A stretch of 64,000 nt of DNA, from contig JAGAJK010000074.1 in NCBI GenBank assembly GCA_017626145.1, positions 1-64,000 of the forward strand, given 5' to 3'. How positions within the stretch are numbered: the stretch's first letter is position 1; each line of letters opens with the position of its first letter. Positions 6,331 to 15,500 of this stretch are shown piece after piece. Position numbers and translations under genes: made by a program. The stretch comes from Clostridia bacterium. GTDB taxonomy: Bacteria > Bacillota > Clostridia > RGIG6154. The notes below the pieces were generated by a model. The model was given only the letters and a program-made list of their open reading frames with translations, ran no database searches and was not told the origin of the DNA.

Positions 6331-8743
6331 TTTGCACCACTTCTTCAAGTCGTGTTGTCATAAGTTTATAAAGCTCTGTATCTTTCGGGAATCTGTCTTC
6401 AAATGGAATAATTGTGTTACCACAGTAAAGAAGACCGCATCCCGGCGGAGAGTCCTTAATGCAACTTAATTCTTCAGGAGAAATACTTAATTTTTTACCG
6501 AGAAGTTCACGGTCTTCAGGCCCTTGATTAAGCATACAGATATAGTCTGAATTTTCAAAAATATTTTCAACATCATTTGCCTTTAAAAAATCCTTGACAT
6601 TCTGAGTAATACCTGTAGGGATGCCGCCCCATTTACGAAATCTTTTCCAAATTTCAACACTGTATTCTGCGGTTTGCTTTTCTTTAAGAAGAAGATGGAA
6701 CTCGTCAATGTAATATCTTGTATGTTTACCTGTGTTACGGTTCAGTGTTAGTTTATTCCATACTGCATCCTGTACCGTAAGCATACTTATCTTTTTAAGC
6801 TGACTACCAAGTTCTTTTATGTCGAAGCAAACAATTCTGTTGTTAATATCAACATTAGTACGGTAATTGAACTGATTAAGATTACCTGTTACGTACATTT
6901 CAAGTGCTCTTGCAATATGCTGTGCTTCGGGGTCTGGCTGACTTTTTATTACTTCATACAAATCACCAAGAATAGGCATATTCTCCGGTATCGGATTTTG
7001 CATATAATCTTGATATACAATACGAACAGACCTGTCGATAACACTTCGTTCTCCCGGACTTAAACCTTCTCGTCCTGCAAGAATAAGTTCACAGAGCGAA
7101 AGGATAAAATCACTCTTTAAGGCAAGCGGATTTTCACCTTCAGAGTAGTTAAGGTTAATATCCATCGGATTGATGTGGTCTGGTGAATTGGGTGAAAGTT
7201 TTACAACCTGTCCCTTTAGTGCCTGTACCAACGGTGCGTATTCTGCTTCGGGGTCACAGATGAAAATATCATCACCTGTAACAAGATAAACATTTGTCAT
7301 TTCTCTCTTAGCAAAAAAAGACTTACCACTGCCCGGAGAACCTAATATAAGTCCGTTGGGACATCGTAAATCTTTTCTATCAACCATTATGATATTGTGA
7401 GAAATTGCATTTAATCCGCAGTATAGAGCTTCATCACTATCAGAGAACATTTCCTGTGTTAAAAACGGAATAAATATTCCAAGACCTCTTGTTGACATCA
7501 CACGTTCAATCTCTACAGGATTTATACCTATAGGAACACTTGCCATAAGGCCACCTTCCTGTTGGAAGTCAAGTCTTCTTAGAGGATAGTTTCTTTGCTG
7601 ACCTATACTCTGAACAGAGAAGACATCCAACTCAAGCTGCTTCTTCGTAGGTGCAGTATTCATAATAAAAACAGTGATTTTAAAGAGTCTTTCACTATGG
7701 GACTGTAATGCTTCCAAAAGTCCAAGAGCATCATCACCGAAAGAGTTAATATCCGGTGGAAGTATATCCATATCATAACCGGAGCGAACTGCTTTCTTTT
7801 GTTCCTCAATCTTCATCTTGTTAATATCCGTAAGTTTCCTTTTTATCATTTTGATAGCTTCCGTTTGGTCTATTGGTTGGAAGTGGATATTTACAGCAAT
7901 ATTTTTATCAAAATCAAGAAATTCCTTTAAGACTGTATCCCAAATTTCTGTTGTGATTATCTCCATTACGGTTACTGCACCGAAAGTAGAACCCATTTTG
8001 AAAATCTGAGCATTGTCCCTTGGGAAGTAGAAGGATGATGGTGCGATGAAATCCTTTGATGAAAGTCCTGTCTGTGCAATCATATTCCAATTAAAGTTAA
8101 ATTTATTATTATCATACTGATTGAAGCATCTGTGCAATAGTTCCAAACGTTCCAAGCCGTTAAGAACATATGAACGGACTCCAAAGACTTTGAATTTGTT
8201 CATAATATCGTGCTCAATAGTTTCAAGTTTATGCTTTGCCATTTTAATGTCATCAGCATAAATTCCAAAAGTAACAAATTTGCGTTTCTCAATGCCGTTG
8301 TTTCCTTTGGCAAGCTGATTTTCAAGCATTTGATTATATTCGACACGTATATAGTCAAAGTCATCGTTCTGAAGCGGAATACGAATTGCTTTTTCATATT
8401 TCTTAACATCCATCTGCAAATTCAAAAAAGAAAGCTGAATGTGGATAGATTTATCAAAGTGATTTAAGAATTTGCAATAACTACCGTAAATAGAGTCTTT
8501 ATCGCTATCTGAAGCATACTTATAGTTGATGTCAAAAAAGTGTATTGTTTTCGTGTAAAAATTGTTTGTAACAACACAAATTCCATCGGGACGCATTTCT
8601 TTATACGCAATAGTATCTTGTGCCGACATCGCAATTTTACCTTGCATTTTTGCCTTTTTTACCGCATCTGCTAACTGTCTTTTTTGTTTTAGGGACAGTG
8701 GCTTGTTTTTGGGGATGCGGATTTTTGTATTCTGAGCCGACAA
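6323..8743 (-). CDS. VirB4/TraE-type conjugation ATPase (CD1110 family)
   Basis: Hexameric ATPase that powers assembly of the type IV secretion channel at the inner face of the membrane. About 806 residues, usual for the family. Walker A is GSPGSGKS near residue 465 and Walker B is YYIDEFHLLL near 683; the N-terminal half carries the VirB4 interaction domain (YTKTIHFFDINYKY). The start is taken as TTG at 8743 because AAAAGGAGG sits nine bases upstream, whereas an earlier TTG at 8752 directly abuts that site. The gene overlaps prgI by 107 bases and ends inside the methyltransferase start, so the block is tightly coupled. Confidence 0.95.
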   Translation of the reverse strand: MSAQNTKIRIPKNKPLSLKQKRQLADAVKKAKMQGKIAMSAQDTIAYKEMRPDGICVVTNNFYTKTIHFFDINYKYASDSDKDSIYGSYCKFLNHFDKSIHIQLSFLNLQMDVKKYEKAIRIPLQNDDFDYIRVEYNQMLENQLAKGNNGIEKRKFVTFGIYADDIKMAKHKLETIEHDIMNKFKVFGVRSYVLNGLERLELLHRCFNQYDNNKFNFNWNMIAQTGLSSKDFIAPSSFYFPRDNAQIFKMGSTFGAVTVMEIITTEIWDTVLKEFLDFDKNIAVNIHFQPIDQTEAIKMIKRKLTDINKMKIEEQKKAVRSGYDMDILPPDINSFGDDALGLLEALQSHSERLFKITVFIMNTAPTKKQLELDVFSVQSIGQQRNYPLRRLDFQQEGGLMASVPIGINPVEIERVMSTRGLGIFIPFLTQEMFSDSDEALYCGLNAISHNIIMVDRKDLRCPNGLILGSPGSGKSFFAKREMTNVYLVTGDDIFICDPEAEYAPLVQALKGQVVKLSPNSPDHINPMDINLNYSEGENPLALKSDFILSLCELILAGREGLSPGERSVIDRSVRIVYQDYMQNPIPENMPILGDLYEVIKSQPDPEAQHIARALEMYVTGNLNQFNYRTNVDINNRIVCFDIKELGSQLKKISMLTVQDAVWNKLTLNRNTGKHTRYYIDEFHLLLKEKQTAEYSVEIWKRFRKWGGIPTGITQNVKDFLKANDVENIFENSDYICMLNQGPEDRELLGKKLSISPEELSCIKDSPPGCGLLYCGNTIIPFEDRFPKDTELYKLMTTRLEEVVQNE

Positions 8744-9095
8744 TTCTCTCAACCTCCTTTTCTAATTCGATTTGTTTTTCTATAGCTGAGTATAGATTGT
8801 TGGTTCGGTAAGGTCTTATATCCGGTTTCTTAAATCTGAAAATTATATAATTTTTTATGATTTTTTCTAAAGGTTGTCCGTTTTTTTCATACATTGCAAA
8901 GAAGAAGCAAGGCATAGAAGTCACAAGCAGACATAACACCGCGCCTGTAGAACCAAACACATTTCTTGTGAGCAAGTATGTGGGAATACCTATGGCCCCG
9001 GCTAAGCCGAAACAGATAAGTTGCCTTTTTGTAAGATTAAATGCAACTTTTGTTTTAATTTTCGCTAAATCCTTCGGGATTCGTACATATGGCAT
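8637..9095 (-). CDS. PrgI family (VirB3-like) conjugation membrane protein
   Basis: Small T4SS subunit that partners VirB4. The 152 residues start with the family signature MPYVRIPKDL, have two adjacent membrane helices (about 27-45 and 49-68), and continue with a cytoplasmic segment (KPDIRPYRTNNLYSAIEKQ) and a Lys-rich tail. The last 107 bases also encode the N-terminus of VirB4 in another frame; both ends look real because the VirB4 Shine-Dalgarno lies inside prgI. Confidence 0.9.
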   Translation of the reverse strand: MPYVRIPKDLAKIKTKVAFNLTKRQLICFGLAGAIGIPTYLLTRNVFGSTGAVLCLLVTSMPCFFFAMYEKNGQPLEKIIKNYIIFRFKKPDIRPYRTNNLYSAIEKQIELEKEVERIVGSEYKNPHPQKQATVPKTKKTVSRCGKKGKNAR

Positions 9096-9111
9096 CTATA
9101 ACACTCCTTCC

Positions 9112-9981
9112 TTAATGTGCGTTGAATATGGACTTGGAAATCGTTCCTGTTTTAAACAGAGTAAAGCAAAGAACAACCGTATATGCTGCCACAGAGAAAA
9201 TCGTGGAATGAATATTGGATGTTGCTGTGAAACTGTTCACAAGTGCCGCATAAATTCCTACACACACCATAATGAAAAATCCTTGAAAACCTAACGCAAC
9301 AAGACCTCTTAAATAGTTGCTGCCGACCTGACCCCATTCACGGTTCATCATAGTCGCAAAAGGTATTGCACCTACAGAACTGTACAAGTAAATTTCTATC
9401 ATTCTGCCGAAAATGACGACGGTTATACATATCGACAAAATTTTCATACACAGACTAACAAGTGCTGTTTCAAGCATCAATGCAAATAATTCGCCTGTAC
9501 CCATCGCTTCCAAGGTGGTTCGTATATCGGTTAGTGCCGATGATATGTCGATGTGAGTATTCGAGGCTATGACAGATGAACTGTTCTGTACAATGTGCTG
9601 TCCCACATCAAATACTGCCATTATAATATCAAAAGTATTTGTTACAATTACAATAGCAACACACGCCTTGAAAAAATACTTAAAGAACATAAAAGTATCT
9701 ACATCGTGCATATTGTTTTTTTCCATAATCATAGATATAAGTTCATAACAAAGCACGAAAGTAATAATGAGGCCGGCTATGGGTACAATTACCGTTTCCG
9801 ATAGGTTTTGAATTATCGAAAACACACTTGAGTTCCATTGTTGTGGTGTCTGACCGACCTCATTTGCGATAGTGCCGACTTTATCATTTACATCATCAAA
9901 CATAGTGCTTAAATTGCTTTCTATAATTGACATTAAAAAGTCGTTGATGGCCTGTGTAATTTTATCAAAAATACTATCCAT
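9112..9981 (-). CDS. VirB6/TrbL-like conjugation channel protein
   Basis: Polytopic inner-membrane channel component of Gram-positive T4SSs. The 289 residues comprise an N-terminal amphipathic region (MDSIFDKITQAINDFLMSII) and about five to six membrane helices, for example TVIVPIAGLIITFVLCYEL, FKACVAIVIVTNTFDIIM, ALVSLCMKILSICITVVIF and ALGFQGFFIMVCVGIYAALV. The conserved stretch SVGAIPFATMMNREWGQVG is typical of the ICE VirB6 family. It lies directly after Maff2 and before prgI, as in Tn1549-type elements. Confidence 0.88.
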   Translation of the reverse strand: MDSIFDKITQAINDFLMSIIESNLSTMFDDVNDKVGTIANEVGQTPQQWNSSVFSIIQNLSETVIVPIAGLIITFVLCYELISMIMEKNNMHDVDTFMFFKYFFKACVAIVIVTNTFDIIMAVFDVGQHIVQNSSSVIASNTHIDISSALTDIRTTLEAMGTGELFALMLETALVSLCMKILSICITVVIFGRMIEIYLYSSVGAIPFATMMNREWGQVGSNYLRGLVALGFQGFFIMVCVGIYAALVNSFTATSNIHSTIFSVAAYTVVLCFTLFKTGTISKSIFNAH

Positions 9982-9984
9982 CTA

Positions 9985-10197
9985 TTAGAAGAGTCCTGAT
10001 AGTAATGGAATAAGGGAAGTTCCAATTAAAACGACACCGCCGCCTGCCATTAACTGTTTAATTCCCTGAGATTTTGCACCCGGATTATCATTACCGTATC
10101 CTTCCAAGAGGTTTACAACACCCCAAACTGCAAGACCTGCTCCAAGTGCTATTACAAGTGTCTGTAATACGTTGATTGCTTCAGTAAAAAATTGCAT
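9985..10197 (-). CDS. Maff2 family membrane protein
   Basis: A 70-residue protein with two membrane helices (LQTLVIALGAGLAVWGVVNLL and MAGGGVVLIGTSLIPLLSGLF) joined by a short polar loop, YGNDNPGAKSQGIKQ, which is the Maff2 family signature. In position and topology it resembles a VirB2-like pilin or channel subunit, but that role is inference. It sits four bases from the VirB6-like gene and 31 bases after virD4. Confidence 0.9.
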   Translation of the reverse strand: MQFFTEAINVLQTLVIALGAGLAVWGVVNLLEGYGNDNPGAKSQGIKQLMAGGGVVLIGTSLIPLLSGLF

Positions 10198-10228
10198 AAA
10201 ATAATCCTCCTTTGGTTAAAATAATAGG

Positions 10229-12025
10229 TTAAGGTTCTGGACGTTCTGTGGGAAGTTGAAGGTTTTCCATATTGATGGTAAACACTTGAACTTTTTCTTC
10301 GGGATTGAGTTTTGGTTTGCGTGATTTCTGATATTTCTGAATGTCAAATGCGTTCTTTTTGTCAAAATCCGATAAGTACTTATAGTTCGGATGCTTCGTT
10401 ATATCAAATTTATCTGACAAAAACGGTCTGCATCCTTTAAGTTGCAAAATACATTTCTTACCCTTCATAACAGCAATTTCATCTTCACTCATAAGGGATT
10501 TACCAAGTTTTTGGTAGTTCATGCCGTATGAGTTCTGATTACTTCGAGTTTCCGATGTGTTGTAAATATCAATAGTTTCCTTACCCAAAGTTTCAGCCAA
10601 ATCTTTCAAAGTACTTTGCTCACGGCCACCTAAGAAAAGTACACTATCACAGTTACCGAAGATGGTATCTGCATTTTCTTTATAAATTGCCTTGAGCTGA
10701 CTCTTGGCCTGAATTACAAGTGCTGCCGAAATCTCACGACTTCGGATAACACTCAATATTCGATGTAGGTTGGGAATGGTGATGTTTGCAACCTCGTCAA
10801 GAAGACATCTTACGTGGATTGGAAGTCTGCCGTTGTACACATCATCAGCTTTAGTACAAAGGATGTTAAAAAGCTGTGAAACAACAAATGCCGTGACAAA
10901 ATCAAAAGTACTATCAGTATCACTTGTTATGATAAATAAAGCGGTTTTCGTATCTCCCAATGTGTCAAGTTCCAATTCGTCATATTCCATAAGTTCACGG
11001 AGTTCCCTTATATCAAAAGGGGCGAGTCTTGCACCGCAACTTACTAAGATTGACTTAGCAGTTTTTCCGGCACTTAACTTGAACTTTGTGTATTGACGGA
11101 CTGCATAATGGTCGGGGTCACGTTCTGCCAATTCATCAAATATTCTGTCAACGGCATTTTTAAAGTTTTCATCATCTTCACGGACTTCAAAGGAATTTAT
11201 CATATCCAAAAGCAATGTGAAATTCTTTTCTTCCTCAGGAGCTTCATACCAAATATATCCGATTAGGGCATTGTACAAAAGTCGTTCTGCTTTCACCCAA
11301 AAATCTTCACTGTTTTTTTCTCCTTCACCTTTGGTATTCTGAATAAGAGTATTTGTTAATTTCATAATATCTTTTTCATCGTGAATATACTCAAAGGGAT
11401 TATAATGTAATGATTTTTTGAAGTTAATGGTGTTAAGCACCTTGATTTTATAACCACCCTTTACAAGCATTTTCCCACATTCGATAAGAATAGTACCCTT
11501 GGGGTCTGTTATCACATATGAACTGTTCATCTGCATCAGGTTCGGTTTTACAAAAAACCTTGTTTTACCTGAACCTGAACCACCAATTACCAACACATTT
11601 TTATTTGTGTTATAATCGGGGTTTGCCATACGGCTATTCATAGACAAACGCTCAGTTTGGGTTAGGATAATATTGTTATAAAAGTTTTCGTCAATGTAGG
11701 GAGCAACATCATCTGCGTTACCCCAACGTGCAGAACCATATTCGATTCCTTGACGAAATTTCTTCGCATTTTTTCCTTTGATGATGATAAACCACTTCAT
11801 TGCTATTGCAACCAAAATACCAATTAAAATATCGGTGATATTGAAAGAAAACAACGGTGGTTTGAACATCTTTGAAATCCCATCGACTATCCCAAGTAAG
11901 AAGTTGCTGCTGTGCCGACAGGAGTATGAGATTTTATCTCCAATCCATATAAAAAAAGCGAATGGAAGATTTTTTAAGATAAGTTTTTTGTTGAGCTTAG
12001 ACTTGAGTTTTGATTTTAAATTCAT
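10229..12025 (-). CDS. VirD4/TraG type IV coupling protein (CD1115 family)
   Basis: ATPase that recruits the relaxase-DNA complex to the secretion channel. 598 residues with two N-terminal hydrophobic segments (about 22-37 and 64-84), Walker A GGSGSGKTRFF near residue 150, Walker B CLLDEVANI near 411 and the downstream TraG motifs (LGGREQSTLKDLAETLG). The start ATG overlaps the pcfB stop by four bases, which implies translational coupling. It is the first core T4SS gene after pcfB. Confidence 0.96.
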   Translation of the reverse strand: MNLKSKLKSKLNKKLILKNLPFAFFIWIGDKISYSCRHSSNFLLGIVDGISKMFKPPLFSFNITDILIGILVAIAMKWFIIIKGKNAKKFRQGIEYGSARWGNADDVAPYIDENFYNNIILTQTERLSMNSRMANPDYNTNKNVLVIGGSGSGKTRFFVKPNLMQMNSSYVITDPKGTILIECGKMLVKGGYKIKVLNTINFKKSLHYNPFEYIHDEKDIMKLTNTLIQNTKGEGEKNSEDFWVKAERLLYNALIGYIWYEAPEEEKNFTLLLDMINSFEVREDDENFKNAVDRIFDELAERDPDHYAVRQYTKFKLSAGKTAKSILVSCGARLAPFDIRELRELMEYDELELDTLGDTKTALFIITSDTDSTFDFVTAFVVSQLFNILCTKADDVYNGRLPIHVRCLLDEVANITIPNLHRILSVIRSREISAALVIQAKSQLKAIYKENADTIFGNCDSVLFLGGREQSTLKDLAETLGKETIDIYNTSETRSNQNSYGMNYQKLGKSLMSEDEIAVMKGKKCILQLKGCRPFLSDKFDITKHPNYKYLSDFDKKNAFDIQKYQKSRKPKLNPEEKVQVFTINMENLQLPTERPEP

Positions 12026-12495
12026 AGCTCAATATCTCTGCTTCTATGCTTATCTCTATCTGCCGTTCGCTCGTTCTTGATTTGCTCTCTGAAGTTCTTC
12101 AGTTTTTGCCGAATAGAAGGTTTTTCCTTGTGTTTTAACACCTTTGCTGTGTACTCTCGGAAAGCATACTCGAAAGCATCTTTGTTATTGGACTGAAAGA
12201 AGACATAGTATGTTGGTGGGTCTTGTGTTTTATCCTTCTCAATGCCGTACATAATCTTATGTTTTTTTGCGACTTTATCAAAGGATTTGATATTCTTTTT
12301 GCTTATTTCAACACTTGAGTACGACCCACCATGCCTCATCAGTTCCTTTAGGGAGTGTTTGCCACTTTTCAGTTCAGTTGGCTTATTATGTTTATGCCTT
12401 AAATATTCACGCATAGCCATAGCCAAAACTCGGCCCGAAAGTTTTGCACCTTTTATTGCAAGAACAATAGTTTTTTCATTGATTTCATCTTGCAT
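12022..12495 (-). CDS. PcfB family protein (DUF3801)
   Basis: Accessory protein of conjugative plasmids and ICEs. PcfB of pCF10 is part of the substrate-processing set, and a role with the coupling protein is inferred here from the four-base overlap with virD4. 157 residues with an N-terminal helical region (VLAIKGAKLSGRVLAMAMREY), the family core SGKHSLKELMRHGGS and FDKVAKKHKIMYGIEKD, and a basic tail. GGGGGTG lies seven bases upstream of the ATG. A 28-base gap separates it from the S-layer-domain gene. Confidence 0.88.
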   Translation of the reverse strand: MQDEINEKTIVLAIKGAKLSGRVLAMAMREYLRHKHNKPTELKSGKHSLKELMRHGGSYSSVEISKKNIKSFDKVAKKHKIMYGIEKDKTQDPPTYYVFFQSNNKDAFEYAFREYTAKVLKHKEKPSIRQKLKNFREQIKNERTADRDKHRSRDIEL

Positions 12496-12523
12496 TTTGC
12501 ATCACCCCCAACATAAGAGATTT

Positions 12524-15500
12524 TTATTTAGTCCAAGTTTCACCTTCAGAAGTTGTAATGCCGATATGTTCATTTGCTGCTTCGTTCACGTCCGCAAAAT
12601 ACCATTTGCTACTGTCGTTTACATCAGTGAATCTATTGAGCTTAGTGAAGTTTTTATTGATATAATCAATGTCTGCACTTCTGCCTGTAGCTCTGTTTAC
12701 AACTGCAACAACTTCGGCACGAGTGATGTTGTTATCACCACGGAATGTACCATCTGCATAACCGTTAAGCCATCCTGTGTTCTTTGCATATGCGATTTCT
12801 TTTACCGCCCAATAACTGCTCGGAACATCTGTATATTTTACGGTTGTAGCAGTGAAAGATACATCGTTAAACAGGTCATAATATCTTACTGTCATTGCAA
12901 TAAATTCTGCTCTTGATACAAAATCATCGGGACGGAATGTTTTATCCGAATATCCCTTGATAATTTCATATTTTTCAAGATAAGAAATATAGTTAATGTA
13001 CCATTCGTTTTTAGATACATCCTTGAAAGAAGTGGATGTACCGGAAATCTTTTCGCCCTTTGCTTCAGAGATAAGTCTTGCAAAAATGGCTGCCGCTTCA
13101 GCACGTGACATATTACCTTCAGGTCTGAATGTGCTATCAGGGTATCCAAAGATATACGCAGTGTGCTTTTTACCCGGTAACATTACAACACCGTTTGCAT
13201 CGGTTTTACCTTTAACTTCGTTACCACTTCTGTCCTTTAAAACAACTTCATAATCGGCTTTAACTTTTCCTGAAGATTTTACTGTGATAGTATAATAATT
13301 ATCATCAGTGAGTTTCTTGCCTGTAGGTAATGTCAAAGTTGCCTTTGTTGTTGATGTGGATTTTGAAACGGATACGTTCTTATTATCCTTATCAACTACA
13401 GTGATTGTAGTAGAAGAATAAGAACCACCGCCACCACCGCCGCCGGAGTATGAACTACCACCTGAAGAACCACCACTTGAGGTTTTAACAGGAAGAGTTA
13501 CTTTACCGTTGCTGTTAGTAGTTCCGGTTTTTGAAGTATTGGTTTTATCTGTCATAGTTACAGAAACATTTGCAACAGGTTTGTTTTCACCGTCTGTAAC
13601 AGTTGCCGTAATCTGATTTGATGTTGTCAAAGTGTGTGTATCGGGAATAGTGATATAAACTTTGCCATCCTCAATTTTTACTAAGGCATTTGGAATGTTA
13701 CCCTTTGTATCTGCCAATGCAACATTATAAGTTGTTGTGATAACTTCGCCGGGCTTGTCTTCAGTTCCGTCACCGTTTGTATCTTCACCCGGTTTTTCTT
13801 CCTTATTGGTTACATCGGAGTTACCATCGCCATCGGTAATGTCTTCAGAAAGCGGAGGAACAATAACCTTACCGTTTTCATCTGTCTTACCATTTGCGGT
13901 TTTGGGTTCTGCTGCCTGTGTATCATCTTCGGCTTTTGGAGCTTCAGAAACAGTTACAGAAATATCTTTTACAGGTTTTTTTTCTGTTTTATTTACAACA
14001 GTTACAGTAATTCTGTTCGTGTGAACAATCTTACTTTCTGTCGGAAGAAGAACTGTGATAGAACCGTCTTCATTTAATGTTAAGGAAACATTTTCTAAAG
14101 GCTTGGTTTCATCGACAACAGTGATGGAATATTCATTCAATTCGCCATAACCGTTCTTATCGGTAATATCGAAGGTTGTCGGAGGAACAACGGCCTTACC
14201 GTCCTTATCTGTGAGATTGCTTTCGGTTCGTCCCGCTTTGTCTTTTACAACTACATTCATATCTTTGATGGGGTTATCTTCGCTATCGGTGACAGTTACA
14301 GTAATTCTATTATCTACTGTAATTTCTTTACCTTCAGGAAGCTCAACACTCAATTTATCGTCCTCGTATTTGATAAAAGCACCCGGAATAACACCGTTTT
14401 CATCTTCAACAGTAATTTTGTTTCCATTTACAACAGCTTTACCTTCGCTGTCAGTAATATCCTCTGAAAGAGGGGGTACGGTCATAACACCGTTTTCATC
14501 AGTGATGCCACTGCACTCATTTTCGGAAGTATCTTTAACTGTAACACTCATATCCTTAACTGCCACACCGTCTTTGTCAAGAACGGTTACACGGATTCTG
14601 TTGTTATAGTCAATAAGAGTTTCAGTCGGAAGAACAACAGAAATTGTATTGTCTTCGTTGTATGTCACATAAGCATTTTCGATTTTCTTTGTTTCGTCTT
14701 CAACGATAACATTAAATCCGTTAATGTGAACTTTTCCGTCTTTATCTGTATAACCGCTGTTTACAGGGGGAACGGTTAATTTACCATATCTATCAGTAAC
14801 ACCTTTTTCGATGTAGTCCTTATCTGCAATAACAATTACAGAAACATCTTTCTGAGGATTACCATTATGGTCTTTTATTGTAACAATAACAGGGCTTTCC
14901 TTTGTGAGAATTAAACCATCAGGAAGGTCGATAACAACATTGTTGCTTTCGCCAATCTTGATTTCGCAGTTCAGGATTGTCACATTATATTTATCGGTTA
15001 CGGATACAACATAAGTATTTTTCTTATCTTCAATCTCGTTGCCGATTGTACCGTTATCGTCACCTGTGCTACTCTGATTGTTCGGAACTTTAAGCTGTCC
15101 GTTAGCATCGGTTGTACCTGTAGCATTGTTTCCGTTTAAATCTTCAATAAAGATATTCAGACCCGATGCAGGCTTCTGATTTTCAGTATAAAATGCAGTG
15201 ATGGTTGTTTGGTCTGCAAAGTCCAAAAGTCTTCCGTTTGGAAGTTTTATTGTCACCATATCATTTACATCAATAATGATTTCAGAATTAAATACAGGAA
15301 CACCATTTTTATCTGTTAAAATGATGCTGAAAGCTCCGATTTCTGCTTTACCGTCTTCATCAGTACGGTCACTATCTACAAGCTGTGCAATGTCGGCTGT
15401 CTGCAATTTTTCACCACAAACAGTACATTCAATATGTTTGCTGCCGCCACCTGTGATAGTTGCCGGAGTATCTATTATCCATTCAGAAGGGGTATGTCCT

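Noticed and set aside
14211-14609. Plus-strand Ser/Thr/Val-rich ORFs across the SLH-protein repeats
   Set aside because: Open frames are mirror images of the repeated coding modules; no ribosome sites, and they repeat with the same period as the sense gene.
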